Of a DNA stretch of 64,000 nt, positions 32,831-43,470 are shown piece after piece. Each line of letters begins with the position of its first letter. The first letter of the stretch is position 1. Location: positions 43,206,501 through 43,270,500 of the forward strand of contig NC_091247.1 in assembly GCF_042477335.2 (NCBI RefSeq), read 5' to 3'. The position numbers and the translations under genes were made by a program. Source of the DNA: Ovis canadensis (Eukaryota; Chordata; Mammalia; Artiodactyla; Bovidae). Below the pieces are notes generated by a model, which saw only the letters and a program-made list of their open reading frames with translations, was not told the origin of the DNA and ran no database searches.

Positions 32831-33930
32831 CCATCACAAACTTTGAAGCATAATGCAAATGTTTTTTGATAGTTTTCCATCAATGTATGAGTAGCTTTAA
32901 GATAATACAGCAAGTAAATGACAGAGCGACGGAGGACATAGGTGTTTTAATTCCCTGTATGGTGATCCATTTGCCTCATTTTTCATTCAAGAAATACTTA
33001 TTGAGCATTTATTAACAGATCAAGTGGCAGACAACCTTATGCTGCTTTAATAAAGATGTTTTAGACTCAATTGGCTTGTTGTAATTGAAAATCTCCAACA
33101 TTAAAATTTTAAAAACAATTTAAAAAGAATATTTAATGACGGTTGATTATTTCTAAAGAGCTAACAGTTCAAAACTTACTGATCAAGTGAACTGAAAAGT
33201 CATCCAATTCAGCAGGATTGTGATGCCAAGGTAGGAAATGCTAGTGAGGTTGATAGGAATAGAGGAAAGCGGGGTGGGACGCAGTCAAGGTTGGATGCCA
33301 GTCCTTGCACGGATGCTCACGGAACGGACACGTGGCTTTTACAGCAAACTCAACAACCAACCAAATACTTTCACCTCTGCTCTAGATGCTTTGTTACTGG
33401 GAAAGAGCTTGAGAAAAAGGGAGAGGTGTCTATGCAATGAAGGACGGGGGGAAAAACAACTTGTAGGAGGGCATGTATCACAGAGTTAGTTCATTCATTC
33501 ACTCAATCACTCAACAAGCATAAGCTCTAGGCATCGTGCAGGGAGTCAAGAATATAGCTCTGAACATGGCACGGAACCCCTCATGCAAGCCACCTTCCCA
33601 GCTGGGTGCTCCCTTACTTGGGTGCTGCCATTCAGAGGATTGGTGGGACTGAGAAGGCTGTGTTCCTCTGCACCTGCCTGCTCTGTCCTCTTTAATTCTC
33701 CGAGGCCTCCACTTCACTCTTCTTCCTACAGGGCATGGCTCTTTCCTTCCTCCAAGTCCCTCAACCGTAACGGTCCCAAACAGTCCATTTCCCAGGCTGC
33801 ATTTTTTTTTTTTTTCAAATAACCATGTCAGAGTGAGGCAGGAGTGTTATGCAGGACTGGAAGAAGCAGAAGAAGGAGGCCTACAAGGCAGGGGGCGAAG
33901 GAGGAGGAAGAACCTTCCAGTTTCTCTCCT
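32831..33930. other. Non-coding, with an L2/MIR-like trace
   Basis: Possible reversed old repeat at about 33490-33580 (TTCATTCATTCACTCAATCA with GGCATCGTGCAGGG). The frames at 33238-33822 show no familiar domain. A T-tract lies at 33801-33816. Confidence 0.35.
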
Positions 33931-33945
33931 CTTGAAAGCACAGTG

Positions 33946-34127
33946 GAGGGACTTCCCTGGTGGACCAGTGGCTAATACTCCACACTCCCAATTCAGGGGA
34001 CACAGGTTTGGTCCCTGTTCACGGAACTAGATCCCACATGCCACAACTCAGAGTTCGTATGTGCAGCTAAAGATCCTACATGCTGTAACTAAGACTCCGG
34101 CACAGACTAACAAAATTTTAAAAAAAG
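33946..34127 (+). mobile_element. CHR-type SINE
   Basis: Sense CHR from GGGACTTCCCTGGTGGACCA to the A-rich tail at 34115. GCACAGTG at 33938-33945 and 34128-34135 is the duplication. Confidence 0.88.
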
Positions 34128-34135
34128 GCACAGTG

Positions 34136-34375
34136 TGGTGAAATGGATAAAATCTGGTGTCTGGAAGTCCAGGTTGCCTGGGTTCACGCTTGGGCTTTTC
34201 TGCTCTCTGCCCAAGCCACCGGAGCCACCTCAGATGTGTCCTCTAACTGTGTGTATCTGTTTTTCCGTTGCTAACATTGGAGGAATAGTTATTTCCTAAG
34301 GCTGTATTCATAATACGGAAAAGCATTCCAGTAGCACCTAGAACATAATAAACACTCTATGTTAGCTGAAAGCAC
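34136..34375 (+). mobile_element. MIR SINE
   Basis: Sense MIR: CCAGGTTGCCTGGGTTCACG at 34169, a diverged core, then GTAGCACCTAGAACATAATA (34332) as at the MIR 3' end. The CHR above is inserted at its 5' edge. Confidence 0.6.
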
Positions 34376-34465
34376 GATTTGAGGGGGCCTCTGCCACTGT
34401 GACGTCAAGGTAGACCTGCTCAGCTCTCTGTCTTCCTCTGCAACTTTATTCCTGGTGGCCGTGGG

Positions 34466-35016
34466 TTGTTGTTGTTGAGTCGCTCAGTCATGTCCAACTC
34501 TTTGCGACCCCATGGACTGCAGCACGCCAGAGTTCCCTGTCATTCACTATCTCCTGGAGTTTGCTCAAACTCATGTCCATTGAGTCGGTGATGCTATCCA
34601 ACCATCTCATCCTTTGTTGTCCCTTTCTCCTCCTGCCTTCAATCTTTCCCAGAATCAGGGTCTCTTCCAATGAGTCGGCTCTTTGCATCAGGTTGTTGGA
34701 GCTTCAGCTTCAGCATCAGTCCTTCCAATGAATATTCAAGGTTGTTTTCCTATAGGACTGATTGATTTGATCTCCTTGCTGTCCAAAGGACTCTCAAGAG
34801 TCTTCTCTAGCACTACAGTTTGAAAGCATCCGTTCTTTGGTGCCCAGCCTTCTTTATGGCCTAACTGTCACATCTGTACATGACTACTGGAAAAACCATA
34901 ACTTTGACTAGATGGACCTTTGTTGGCAAAGGGGTGTCTCTGCTCTTTAATAAACTATCTAGGCTTGTCATAGATTTTCTTCCAAGGAGCAAGTGTCTTT
35001 TAATTTTGTGGATAGC
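34466..35016 (-). mobile_element. BovB LINE, 3' 0.55 kb
   Basis: Reverse BovB from the TTGTTGTTGTTGAGTCGC end back into the C-terminal coding region, ending about 35016. Frames are broken. Duplication unclear. Confidence 0.85.
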
Positions 35017-37580
35017 CCTCAGGCAAATCTCAATGTACTCAATGTCCTAACAACTCCTAGGGACAATAATCTAAATTTATACCAAATGGAAAAAGGAAGT
35101 TTGCCTCAAAGAGACAAATCTGCAAAGGTTTTTGCGAGGACCTGCTGCAAATAACGTCCGAGGTTATTATGCAGAGTGAGTTCATTTCTCTTTTCTCAAC
35201 TTCCTGCTTCTAGACTTGGCCCAGGGGCCTACCTCTGCCTCACAAAGCCCATCTCAGTGCCTTTCCAATAAGATGCATCTGTTGGCAGCCCCCCTTGTGT
35301 GTATGAACAGCTCATTTTAAAATAGAATCCATTTCTTGCTTTGGTCTTTCTACAGTTAGTATTTAGTGTGCTAAGAAGAAAAATAGAGTCATCCTAGTCC
35401 TCCTACTTTCTTCTCTTCTCTGTCCTGATCCTTTTCTTCTGGGTCTCTCTTCTTCCTCTTTTGTTTCCTTTGCTCTTTGTTTCCTTGAATTTCTCCTTAT
35501 GACTCAGATGGAGCTGATATCATCCTGGACTTGATATTGTTCTGAACCAGATGGATGAAGCAACAGTACTTTCTTTTATGAACTTGGTGCTTGACTGAAA
35601 AAGAAGAGACAAAGCTTCTGAGGTGAAGAATCAGAGCTGGAGAGAGAAGCAACAGACTCCAAGGAAAAGACATTCCCTGAGGCGATTGGTTCATTTTTGG
35701 AGCAATCACTCTCCGGCTTCCCAGGATGGCCAGACTTAGTTTCTCTTAGTTTTGGAATGAAATGCATGATGCTGGACCCAAGTGTTCCCCTGGTCTTCAA
35801 TCCAGTGTCTTGTATCTCTGGGTTTTAGGCTATAGATGACATCAGCTGTTTTATTATTTATTGTAAAGTGCTGTCTCATCTTGGACCCACTCGTGATGAG
35901 TTTTGGTTGCCTGTTATTTCCTGAGTCATGAAGGGAGGGGTTCCAGTGTTCAGGAAGCCCAAGAGATGGATGAGGTTTGCTTGACTTCTTGGCAAACTCT
36001 GTTTAAAACCAAATCTTTTCAGTGATACACCCAAGGACCAGGTACAGGGTAGAAGTTTGCTCTTACCCCAGATGCCCTATTTATCTCAGTTGTGGTTAGA
36101 CTACAAACAGTATTTCAAGAAAAAAAAAAAAGTATTTTTAGTTTTGGACCATAGTTTATTTTGTATAGGTAGATGTAAATAGCACCTTTGGACAAAAGGG
36201 ATAGCTGTTTGATTAAAACAAAAAATCAACTTGTCATCCACCTTTTTTTCCCTTTAAATTAGTCTCTGAATTTGATTGATTGGAGTTCATTTTAGAAACT
36301 GATTTTTTTTTTTTTTAAAACCAGTTCAGACAGCCATGTTGAGACTTGGCTTCTTGATCCTACAGAAGAGAAAAAAAAATTTTTCCTCTACTCTTCTGAG
36401 TTCTTGGCTAAGACCTCTATAATAACAGACAGAATAATGAGGGAAAAGTTAACAGAAGTTGATTAACATATATATCTCATGTATACATGGGAGACATCCT
36501 GGGGAAAATGTGTAACTCTTTGAGGTGGCTAGAATTCAGGATTAACTTCATCTTAGTAGGGAAAGGGGAGAGGAGCTGTAAGTCTCTTAAGGAGAGTAAA
36601 TGATTTTTAGGGAAGATGAACAAATCTTAGAAGAACAGATGGGAGATAGAATGGTTTGTGACAGTCTGTCTGGGTGTGGCATCTACTTCTAGTCTCCTCT
36701 CTTGTGATAAGGGTCCATCTTCTCTGGCTGATGAAACTCCTGGGGCAGGAGATTTATGACAGCTGAGTTTTTGGAGGGTCTGTCTTTAGGCAGATAAGAA
36801 AAGTCTATTTTTGCATTTGCTATTTTTCAAGTTTCTTCAGCTTAAAATAACCCAGCATACCAAAGCAGTGTGTTTTGAGGTGGCAGAATCTGCTACCCTT
36901 CAACCTTCCATTGAGAGTGCACCTGTGCACACACACATACCCAGAACCCTTCATGGAGGCCATGACCTGGGGCTTATTAGGTTGCTCATTTAAAACAATC
37001 CACGGGAGTTACCAGATTCTTCTCATAATTACTCCTGTCTTAAGTAGACCAGGGAAAAACTGATTAGCTCCACAAGTGTGAAGGAGAGAAACTCTGAAGT
37101 TAGAAAAGCAGATCCCATGAGCAGCTTTTCTCTCTGTACATTTCAGTAAATGTCAGCAGTCAGAAGAGGAGGTCTACTAACATTATTCTACAGCTCATCA
37201 TTACACTCTTTCTAGTTTTTTTCTTCCCTCTGTGGCTTCTTCTGGTTCTTCTTCCTTTCCCAAAATTCTTACCTTTCGGATGCCCCCAGGCTCCTTTCTT
37301 TGCCCTGGTCACTATCTGCTTTCATTCCCCTGCTATCTCCTTCAGTCCTGTGACTTGACATTCCACTCGGGAATGCAGGAGTGTGCAAAGGTGAAGCAGC
37401 AAGACACCCTGAACTCTCAAATGGTTCCTTTAAACAAAGAGAATTTGAGCGTATACAAATAGAGAAACAGGGCAAATGTGGCAAAATGTTAAGAACTATT
37501 GAATGGAACTAGAAAGCATGTGTACTAAATATATGTACAATTCCATATGTTTATAAGCGTGCATACATGTTTAGAAAATG
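35017..37580. other. Longest repeat-poor stretch; no gene recognised
   Basis: About 2.5 kb without a SINE or LINE I can name. There is a pyrimidine-rich patch at 35390-35490 and A or T tracts near 36119 and 36304. Short frames (60-76 codons) lack known motifs and sensible start contexts. It could hold unrecognised non-coding transcript or enhancer sequence, but nothing visible shows it. Confidence 0.4.
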
Positions 37581-37582
37581 GA

Positions 37583-37832
37583 ACTGCTGCTAAGTCACTT
37601 TAGTCATGTCCGACTCTGTGCGACCCCATAGATGGCAGCCCACCAGGCTCCCCTGTCCCTGGGATTCTCCAGGCAAGAACACTGGAGTGGGTTGCCATTT
37701 CCTTCTCCAATGCGTGAAAGTGAAAAGTGAAACTGAAGTCACTCAGTCGTGTTCGACTCTTCGCGACCCGGTGGACTGCAGCCTACTAGGCTCCTCCGTC
37801 CATAGGATTTTCCAGACAAGAGTACTGGAGTG
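37583..37832 (-). mobile_element. Bov-A2 SINE
   Basis: Reverse Bov-A2 with (GCT) tail at 37583-37590 and linker at 37717-37733. GGAACT is present on both sides (37579 and 37832). Confidence 0.88.
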
Positions 37833-38084
37833 GAACTAGGTATATAAATTTCCTCTATACACTGACAACTCCCAGATCATCTCTCCTGCCCAGACCTTTC
37901 TCCTGAACTCCAGATTACAATTGCCCCTGTGACTTCCGCATTAGGAGGTCAAAGTAATATACCCCAAACTGAACAGATCTGCCCTTCTCCTGCAAGGCTG
38001 CTCCATCAGTAGCTTCCCCACCTCATTTGATAACAACTCCATTTTTTGGTAGCTGTTCAGACCAAAAACCTTGAAGGCACCAAA

Positions 38085-38985
38085 AACCTTGCCTCCTCCT
38101 TCCCTCACAGCCCATATCGCACCTGCAAGAAGTCCTGTTGGTTCTGTCTGCAGAGTGTATCCAGGAAGCCATTGCTTCCCCCACCACGTCTCTACACCCT
38201 GGTCTAAACTGCTGCCGGTCCTTCCTTGGATCACTGCAGTGGTCTCCCCAGTGGTCGCCCTGTTTCTGTCTTGTCCCTCTCTGTCTATTCTCAATTGAGA
38301 AGCCAGAGAGATTCTTTAAAAATGATGTCCCCTTGTGTTCCTTCTCTGCTCAAAAGCACAGCCTCAGCCAGAGTGGACAAGGAAAGGGTGGAAGCTGAAA
38401 TCCTTCAACAGCCCTGGGCGCTGTGTGGTCTCCTTCCACTTCTCTCGTGTCCAGCTCTGCCCGGGTCATCCCGGGCCCCTCGCTCTTTCTGGAATAAGCC
38501 CAAGTGCTCCTTCCTTCTTGGCTGTGACCCTTTCCCAGAAGGCTCCTCCCACCTTTTCCAAGTCTTGGCTTACTTCTTCTTTTTCTTTTTTTTTTGGCAG
38601 AGCTGAGGAGGTGCATGGGATCTTAGTTCCCAGAGGAAAGACGGAACCTGGACTCCCTGCATCGGAAGGAGGGAGTTTTAACCATTGGACTGCCAGTGAA
38701 GTCTGCTTACTGTTACTTCTTAACAAAGCTGTCCCTTGTGATTGCAGCCTGCTCTCCAGACAGGCTAGATCCATCTAATCTTGCTTATTTCCCTACAGCA
38801 CTTGCCACCTTCTGTCACACTCTTATTTCACTTCCATACTGATTACTGTCTCTCCCACTTGAATGTCATCTTGGTGAGAATAGGGATGTTTTGCCTGCTG
38901 TTAAATGCCCTGTGCCGGGAATACTGTCTGGCTCAGTATGGAGCCTAGAGGGCAGTAAATATTGGTAGAATAAATGAGTGGAATG
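38085..38985 (+). mobile_element. Probable L2 LINE 3' region, split by a CHR SINE
   Basis: Diverged sense L2-like text: GAGATTCTTTAAAAATGATG at 38308 and CTTGAATGTCATCTTGGTGA near 38859, ending in AATATTGGTAGAATAAATGA at 38958. The overlapping frames (up to 147 codons) differ between all phases and do not look coding. Confidence 0.5.
38582..38703 (-). mobile_element. CHR-type SINE, diverged
   Basis: Reverse CHR with T-tract at 38582-38596 and head complement ACTGCCAGTGAAGTC at 38690. Confidence 0.7.
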
Positions 38986-40005
38986 AACAGTGATACTTTG
39001 GTTGCATTTCTTGAGTAACCTATATTGTGAACTTTAATAGGCTATGAATTAAATTCAAGTCAAAACTCTTCTAAGTTCAGAATCCTGAGCTACACTCTTC
39101 TGTTACTCCAGTTTGTTCATTATTTTCTTACTACAGTGTGCAAAACTCTGTGAATGGCCTCTTCTATGAATGATTTCATTGTTCTTTTTATTTTCCATAT
39201 GTTGCAATTCTTGGAACTCATATCAATCAAGCTGTTTCATTGATTTCACTTAGTACTTCCTTAAGGTGAAAGGACACTACTCAATATGTGAGAATCATGT
39301 GAGTTAAAGTCAGAATCAGAATCAAGGGTGAGTTAAAGTCAAAATAAGAATAATCTCCCTTTGAACTGTCAGAAATTGAAGTGTCTCATGGGATATGAAG
39401 AGGCAACTTTGAGAACATTCTGTAAAACTCACCCCCACCTCCACATCCAATTAGGTAGCCAGGTTCTACCTGAATGTTATTAGTCCCCTGGACCACTATG
39501 AAAAATTTCCTTTTGATAACATAATAGATTTTTCTCAACCTTTCTTGGCTGATTCCTTAAATAGGAGACACAGAATTATCATTGTGCTTCCAGAAAGGGC
39601 TATTTATGTAATGTGACATTGTTCTTTGCTAAGGTAATTCTGCTACTAAAAATAGTCTATTCTAGAAGATGGTCCCACTTTCTTGTAGCTTAACCATATT
39701 CCTAGACATTTTAAATGCCTTTTTTGGTTCCTCAAACTAAATCTTATGGTTTTAAATGGATGAAAGCCCAGTAGTTACTGAATAGAAAAAGCTCATCTTA
39801 TCCTTTCTACTCCATCTTTTCCCTTTCTATTAGAACATAAAAACTGGTGAATTCATAGAGAAAAGACAGCTAATAAAGGCACTAAAGGGAAATTAATTTT
39901 ACAGCAGTAAGTTGAATAGAGGTTTCAAAAAAAGATCTGATCCCTGAAAGAGAAAATGGTAACATTAATGTGGCAAAATCCCCACCAAAATTCTGTTGGT
40001 GAATC
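38986..40005. other. No gene recognised
   Basis: AT-rich sequence with only short frames. Two copies of GAGTTAAAGTCA (39300 and 39331) form a local 30-bp-spaced repeat. Confidence 0.4.
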
Positions 40006-40009
40006 TGGC

Positions 40010-40092
40010 TGGGCAAAGGAAATCTGGGAGTCCCTTGCACAATTCTTCTAAACTTTCTGTAAGTTTGGAATTATTTCAAAATTGAGAGTTTA
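40010..40092 (+). mobile_element. L1 3' terminal fragment
   Basis: CTGTAAGTTTGGAATTATTTC at 40058 is close to the common L1 3' end. A CHR SINE follows directly. Confidence 0.5.
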
Positions 40093-40095
40093 GGT

Positions 40096-40265
40096 GACTT
40101 GCCTGGTGGTTCAGTGGTTAAGAATCCTCTTTCCAGTACAGGGGATGCAGGTTCAGTCCCTGGTCAGGGAACTAAGACCCCACATGCCAGGGGGCAACTA
40201 AGCCCATGTGCTGTAGTGAAGACCCAGTGCAGCCAAAATAAAAATAAAATAAAAATAAAATTTTA
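40096..40265 (+). mobile_element. CHR-type SINE
   Basis: Sense CHR, GGTTCAGTCCCTGGTCAGG near 40150, ending in (AAAATAAAAT)n from 40236. Confidence 0.85.
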
Positions 40266-40319
40266 AAGTAAAGGATTTTTCTTAAAGAGTTTGATCCTTT
40301 TGGTGAAAGTATTAGTAAA

Positions 40320-40470
40320 TAAGGCATCAGCATGTATTAAGCATCTAGCAGTTGCTAGGGAATACAGAAAGATGAATAACATTCAAATCTTGTTCAAATA
40401 TTATTCACAGTCCAGAAAGGACGAGAGACATGTAAATAAATGTCATGGGATAGTAAAGTGGGGCATCTCT
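40320..40470 (-). mobile_element. Possible old L2-like trace
   Basis: TACAGAAAGATGAATAACAT at 40364 and ACATGTAAATAAATGTCATG at 40429 loosely follow a reversed L2 3' end. Highly diverged. Confidence 0.35.
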
Positions 40471-40734
40471 GTTTCAGCTTCAACTGAGGTATCAGGGGAA
40501 TAGAGATCAGTGTAATAAAGTAAATTGATGATAAGAATCCCCTTCCTCATGCAATATTTACATAGGAAATGAAACATAACTTGTTTTACAGTTCCTGGAC
40601 TTAAGTCTATAAGGAGGGCAGAGGGCCCAGTCTTTGAGAGAAGAGAATTAAAATTCGACCTTCTTAATCCATTCTTGAGGGGTACTCAAAGTAGATACCG
40701 TGGAGGGCCTTCAAATGTGTTTTTTTTTTTCAGA

Positions 40735-40915
40735 GAGAATAAGCAGAAAACAAAAACCCAAATGGCAGACTTAAGCCCTTACCTATTGTTAACATAAATG
40801 GTCTAAATAAACCAACTGAAACACAGGGCTTGATGGAGTCAATAAAATACATGACCCAACTAGACGCTGTCCACAAGGAACTCACTTCAAATATAACCAT
40901 GCAGGTATGCTAAAA
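40735..40915 (+). mobile_element. L1 ORF2 5' fragment
   Basis: Start of L1 ORF2 (endonuclease) in sense: ATAAATGGTCTAAATAAACC at 40794 and CATGACCCAACTAGACGCTG at 40851. The frame is not maintained. Confidence 0.6.
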
Positions 40916-40935
40916 TGTATTTCTTCCAGTTGGCA

Positions 40936-41530
40936 GTTGCAAAACTCAGACCTGAAACATTTCAAACAGAACACAGAACAGGGTTTGAGAGAGGAGGGGC
41001 TGCTGTTTGGAAGGTAAGGTCAGAAGACTCCCCTGCATTGGAATCGCCCTGCACTTCTGTACCCTGTCCAGTAGGACTGACTGCCTAGAACCGAAGAGGC
41101 TGGAGGGGGCCCAGAGGCCAAGAGGCTGAGGATGGAGACACGTGGGACTCTCCAGAGGAGCAGTGCGTCCTCTTAGGCAGGGAAACGGCAAGGAAGGGGC
41201 CCATTCATACCTCTCCCCGGACCCCTAACTCTGGCAGAGTAGGAGAGGAAATGAGAAAGAAGATCTAAATTCTCCATCCTGGTCCAGCAGGAAGATACAC
41301 CCTACTTGAGGCTCTGAGCTTTGATTGTTACAGGAAATAGGACATTTTGGTTTTTGAAATGAGACTGTATTTGCTACTTCAGTTGACTGTAGGAAAAGCA
41401 AGCATAGGTCTGTCTGTTTTGTAAGACTGAGCAGAGGCTTCACAGGCCAACTGGAATTTTCAGCTAGTGCCAGAAGAGGAACTTTATGGAATAAAAAATG
41501 ACAGCATTTTATGATACTATCAAGAAATTA
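40936..41530. other. No gene recognised
   Basis: Purine-rich, moderately GC sequence. Frames of 72-81 codons on the minus strand have no known motif. Confidence 0.4.
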
Positions 41531-41532
41531 TA

Positions 41533-41708
41533 GGGACTTTCCTGGTAATCCAGTGACTAAGACTCCACTCCCATAGTCCAGTGCAGGGGGCCTGGGTGGA
41601 TCCCTGGTCAAGGAACTTGATCCCGCATGCCACAGCTAAGAGTTCTCATGCCCCAGTTAAAGACCCCATGTTCTGCAACTAAGACCCAACATAGCCAAAA
41701 AAAGAAGA
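41533..41708 (+). mobile_element. CHR-type SINE
   Basis: Sense CHR with GGACTTTCCTGGTAATCCAG head and AACATAGCCAAAAAAAG tail. Confidence 0.82.
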
Positions 41709-41848
41709 AACTATGGTTAATTTTGTAAAGAATGGCATTAATATCATTATCATTTTTTTTAAGATTTCTTATCATTTACAGATGCATCCTGAGGTGCTTA
41801 TAGATAAAATGATATTGTCTCGTAGTTGCTTTTGAATAATACTGTTGT

Positions 41849-42056
41849 CATAAGTGTTAGTCCCTCAGTCATGTCCAACTCTGCAGCCCCATGGACTGTA
41901 GCCTGCCAGTCTCCTCCATCCATGGGATTCTCCAGGCAAAAATTCTGGAGTAGGTTGTCGTTTCCTTCTCCAGAGGATCTTCTTAACCCAGGAACTGAAC
42001 ACGGCTCTCCTGCATTGCAGGCAGACTCTTTACGGTCTGAGCCACCAGGGAAGCCC
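41849..42056 (-). mobile_element. Bov-tA SINE
   Basis: Reverse Bov-tA. AATACTGTTGT at 41838-41848 and 42057-42067 is an exact 11-bp duplication. Confidence 0.9.
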
Positions 42057-42109
42057 AATACTGTTGTGGAGAGAAAATTAGCACAGGCATAGATGAACAG
42101 TTTTTGCCA

Positions 42110-42212
42110 TGGTGTGAAAATTGTTGAAGCTGGGTAATGGGGACATGGGAATTATTATACTCTTTTCTCTACTCCTATATAGATGAAAATTCCATTATAT
42201 AAAATTAAAGAA
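42110..42212 (+). mobile_element. L1 3' terminal fragment
   Basis: GGGTAATGGGGACATGGGAA at 42131 to ATATAAAATTAAAGAAAAAA. Sense and diverged. Confidence 0.55.
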
Positions 42213-42859
42213 AAAAGAGGAGTGGATCAAAGAAAGTAGGATTTTGATTACAATCTATGCATGATGCTTGCTCAACCTATTGGTTCAACAGGCAAGTTAA
42301 GCGTGTGACACTAAGGGCATAAGACAGTAACAAGGGTAATAGCTGCTCAAAACAGAGAACACCTCATGCAGGAGAGTGAAGAATGCTTTACACAATGGGC
42401 CATTTGTTTTGGGTCTGGAGAGTTAACTAGGAGCTTCTAGGCCAGAAGGGGGGGATCACATTGAAGATGGAAGAAATTGTCATGATCTGAGGCAGGACTG
42501 TGAAGGGACGTGGTGTGTTCAGGGGTTGACTGCAAGTGGAATATGGCTGTAGTGAAGAGTGTGTGGGTGCAAGGTGGGGAATGAATGGACGGGTAAGGAT
42601 GGGGCAGGCTTTGAAAGCCTTGGGTACCATGTTGGGGAATTTGCATTGTATCCTATCCTAACAGAACCTGCAGAGACTTTCCAATAAAAAAGTTGCATTA
42701 TTCACCAGAAAGATGGTACTGACGAAATTATTTGCAGGGCAGCAATGGAAATACAGACATAGGGAACAGGCTTATGGACACGGGTGGGGGAAGGAAGGAG
42801 AGGGTCGGATGTATGGAGAGAGTAACATGAAAACTTACGTTACCATAGGTAAAATAGAT

Positions 42860-43077
42860 AGCCAATGGGAATTTTCTTTATGACTCGGGGAACTCAAACC
42901 GGGGCTCTGTAACAACCCAGAGGGCTGTGATGGGGAGGAAGATGGGAGGGAGGTTCAAGAGGGAGGGGATATATGTACACCTATGGCTGATTCATGTTGA
43001 TGTTTGGCAGAAACCAATACAAATCTGTAAAGCAATTGTCCTTCAATTAAAAAATAAATAAATTTAAAATTAAAAAA
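42860..43077 (+). mobile_element. Ruminant L1 3' end
   Basis: GATGGGAGGGAGGTTCAAGA at 42941, then the GGCTGATTCATGTTGATGTT phrase and an AATAAATAAATTT-type tail. The last part is shared with 50060-50195. Confidence 0.75.
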
Positions 43078-43139
43078 TATAAATTACAAAGAGTTGCTTG
43101 ATTCTATTAGGTTATATTTTAAATAGAGACTTTAATGAC

Positions 43140-43460
43140 TGAGGGCTTTCTTGATAGCTCAGTTGGTAAAGAATCCACCTGCAATGCAGGAGACCCCAGT
43201 TAGATTCCTGTGTTGGGAAGATCTGTTGGAGAAGGGATAGGCTAACCACTCCAGTATTCACTCCAGTATTCTTGGGCTTCCCTTGTGGCTCAGCTGGTAA
43301 AGAATACGCCCGCAGTGTGGGAGACCTGGGTTCGATCCCTAGGTTGGTAAGATTCCCCTGGAGAAGGGAAAGGCTACCCACTCCAGTATTCTGTCTGGAG
43401 AACTCCATGGATTGTATAGTCCATGGTGTCACAGAGTCAAACACGACTGAGCGACTTTCA
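43140..43460 (+). mobile_element. Dimeric Bov-tA SINE
   Basis: A first unit (43140-43274) is cut short after ACTCCAGTATTCTTG and is joined directly to a complete second unit (43275-43460, B box GGTTCGATCCC at 43330). The single flanking duplication CTTTAATGAC (43130-43139) / CTTTAGTGAC (43461-43470) encloses both. The 12-base ACTCCAGTATTC is tandemly doubled at 43248-43271. Confidence 0.8.
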
Positions 43461-43470
43461 CTTTAGTGAC

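Noticed and set aside
38226-38778. Overlapping 126- and 147-codon ORFs on plus and 102 codons on minus
   Set aside because: All phases are open in a pyrimidine-rich L2/CHR stretch, with no conserved motif or splice context.
39300-39345. Repeated GAGTTAAAGTCA as a possible regulatory repeat
   Set aside because: Only two copies in low-complexity purine-rich DNA; no supporting structure.
43329-43340. tRNA gene signal (B box GGTTCGATCCC) here and in many similar places
   Set aside because: These are internal promoters of tRNA-derived SINEs; no cloverleaf or anticodon stem can be built.
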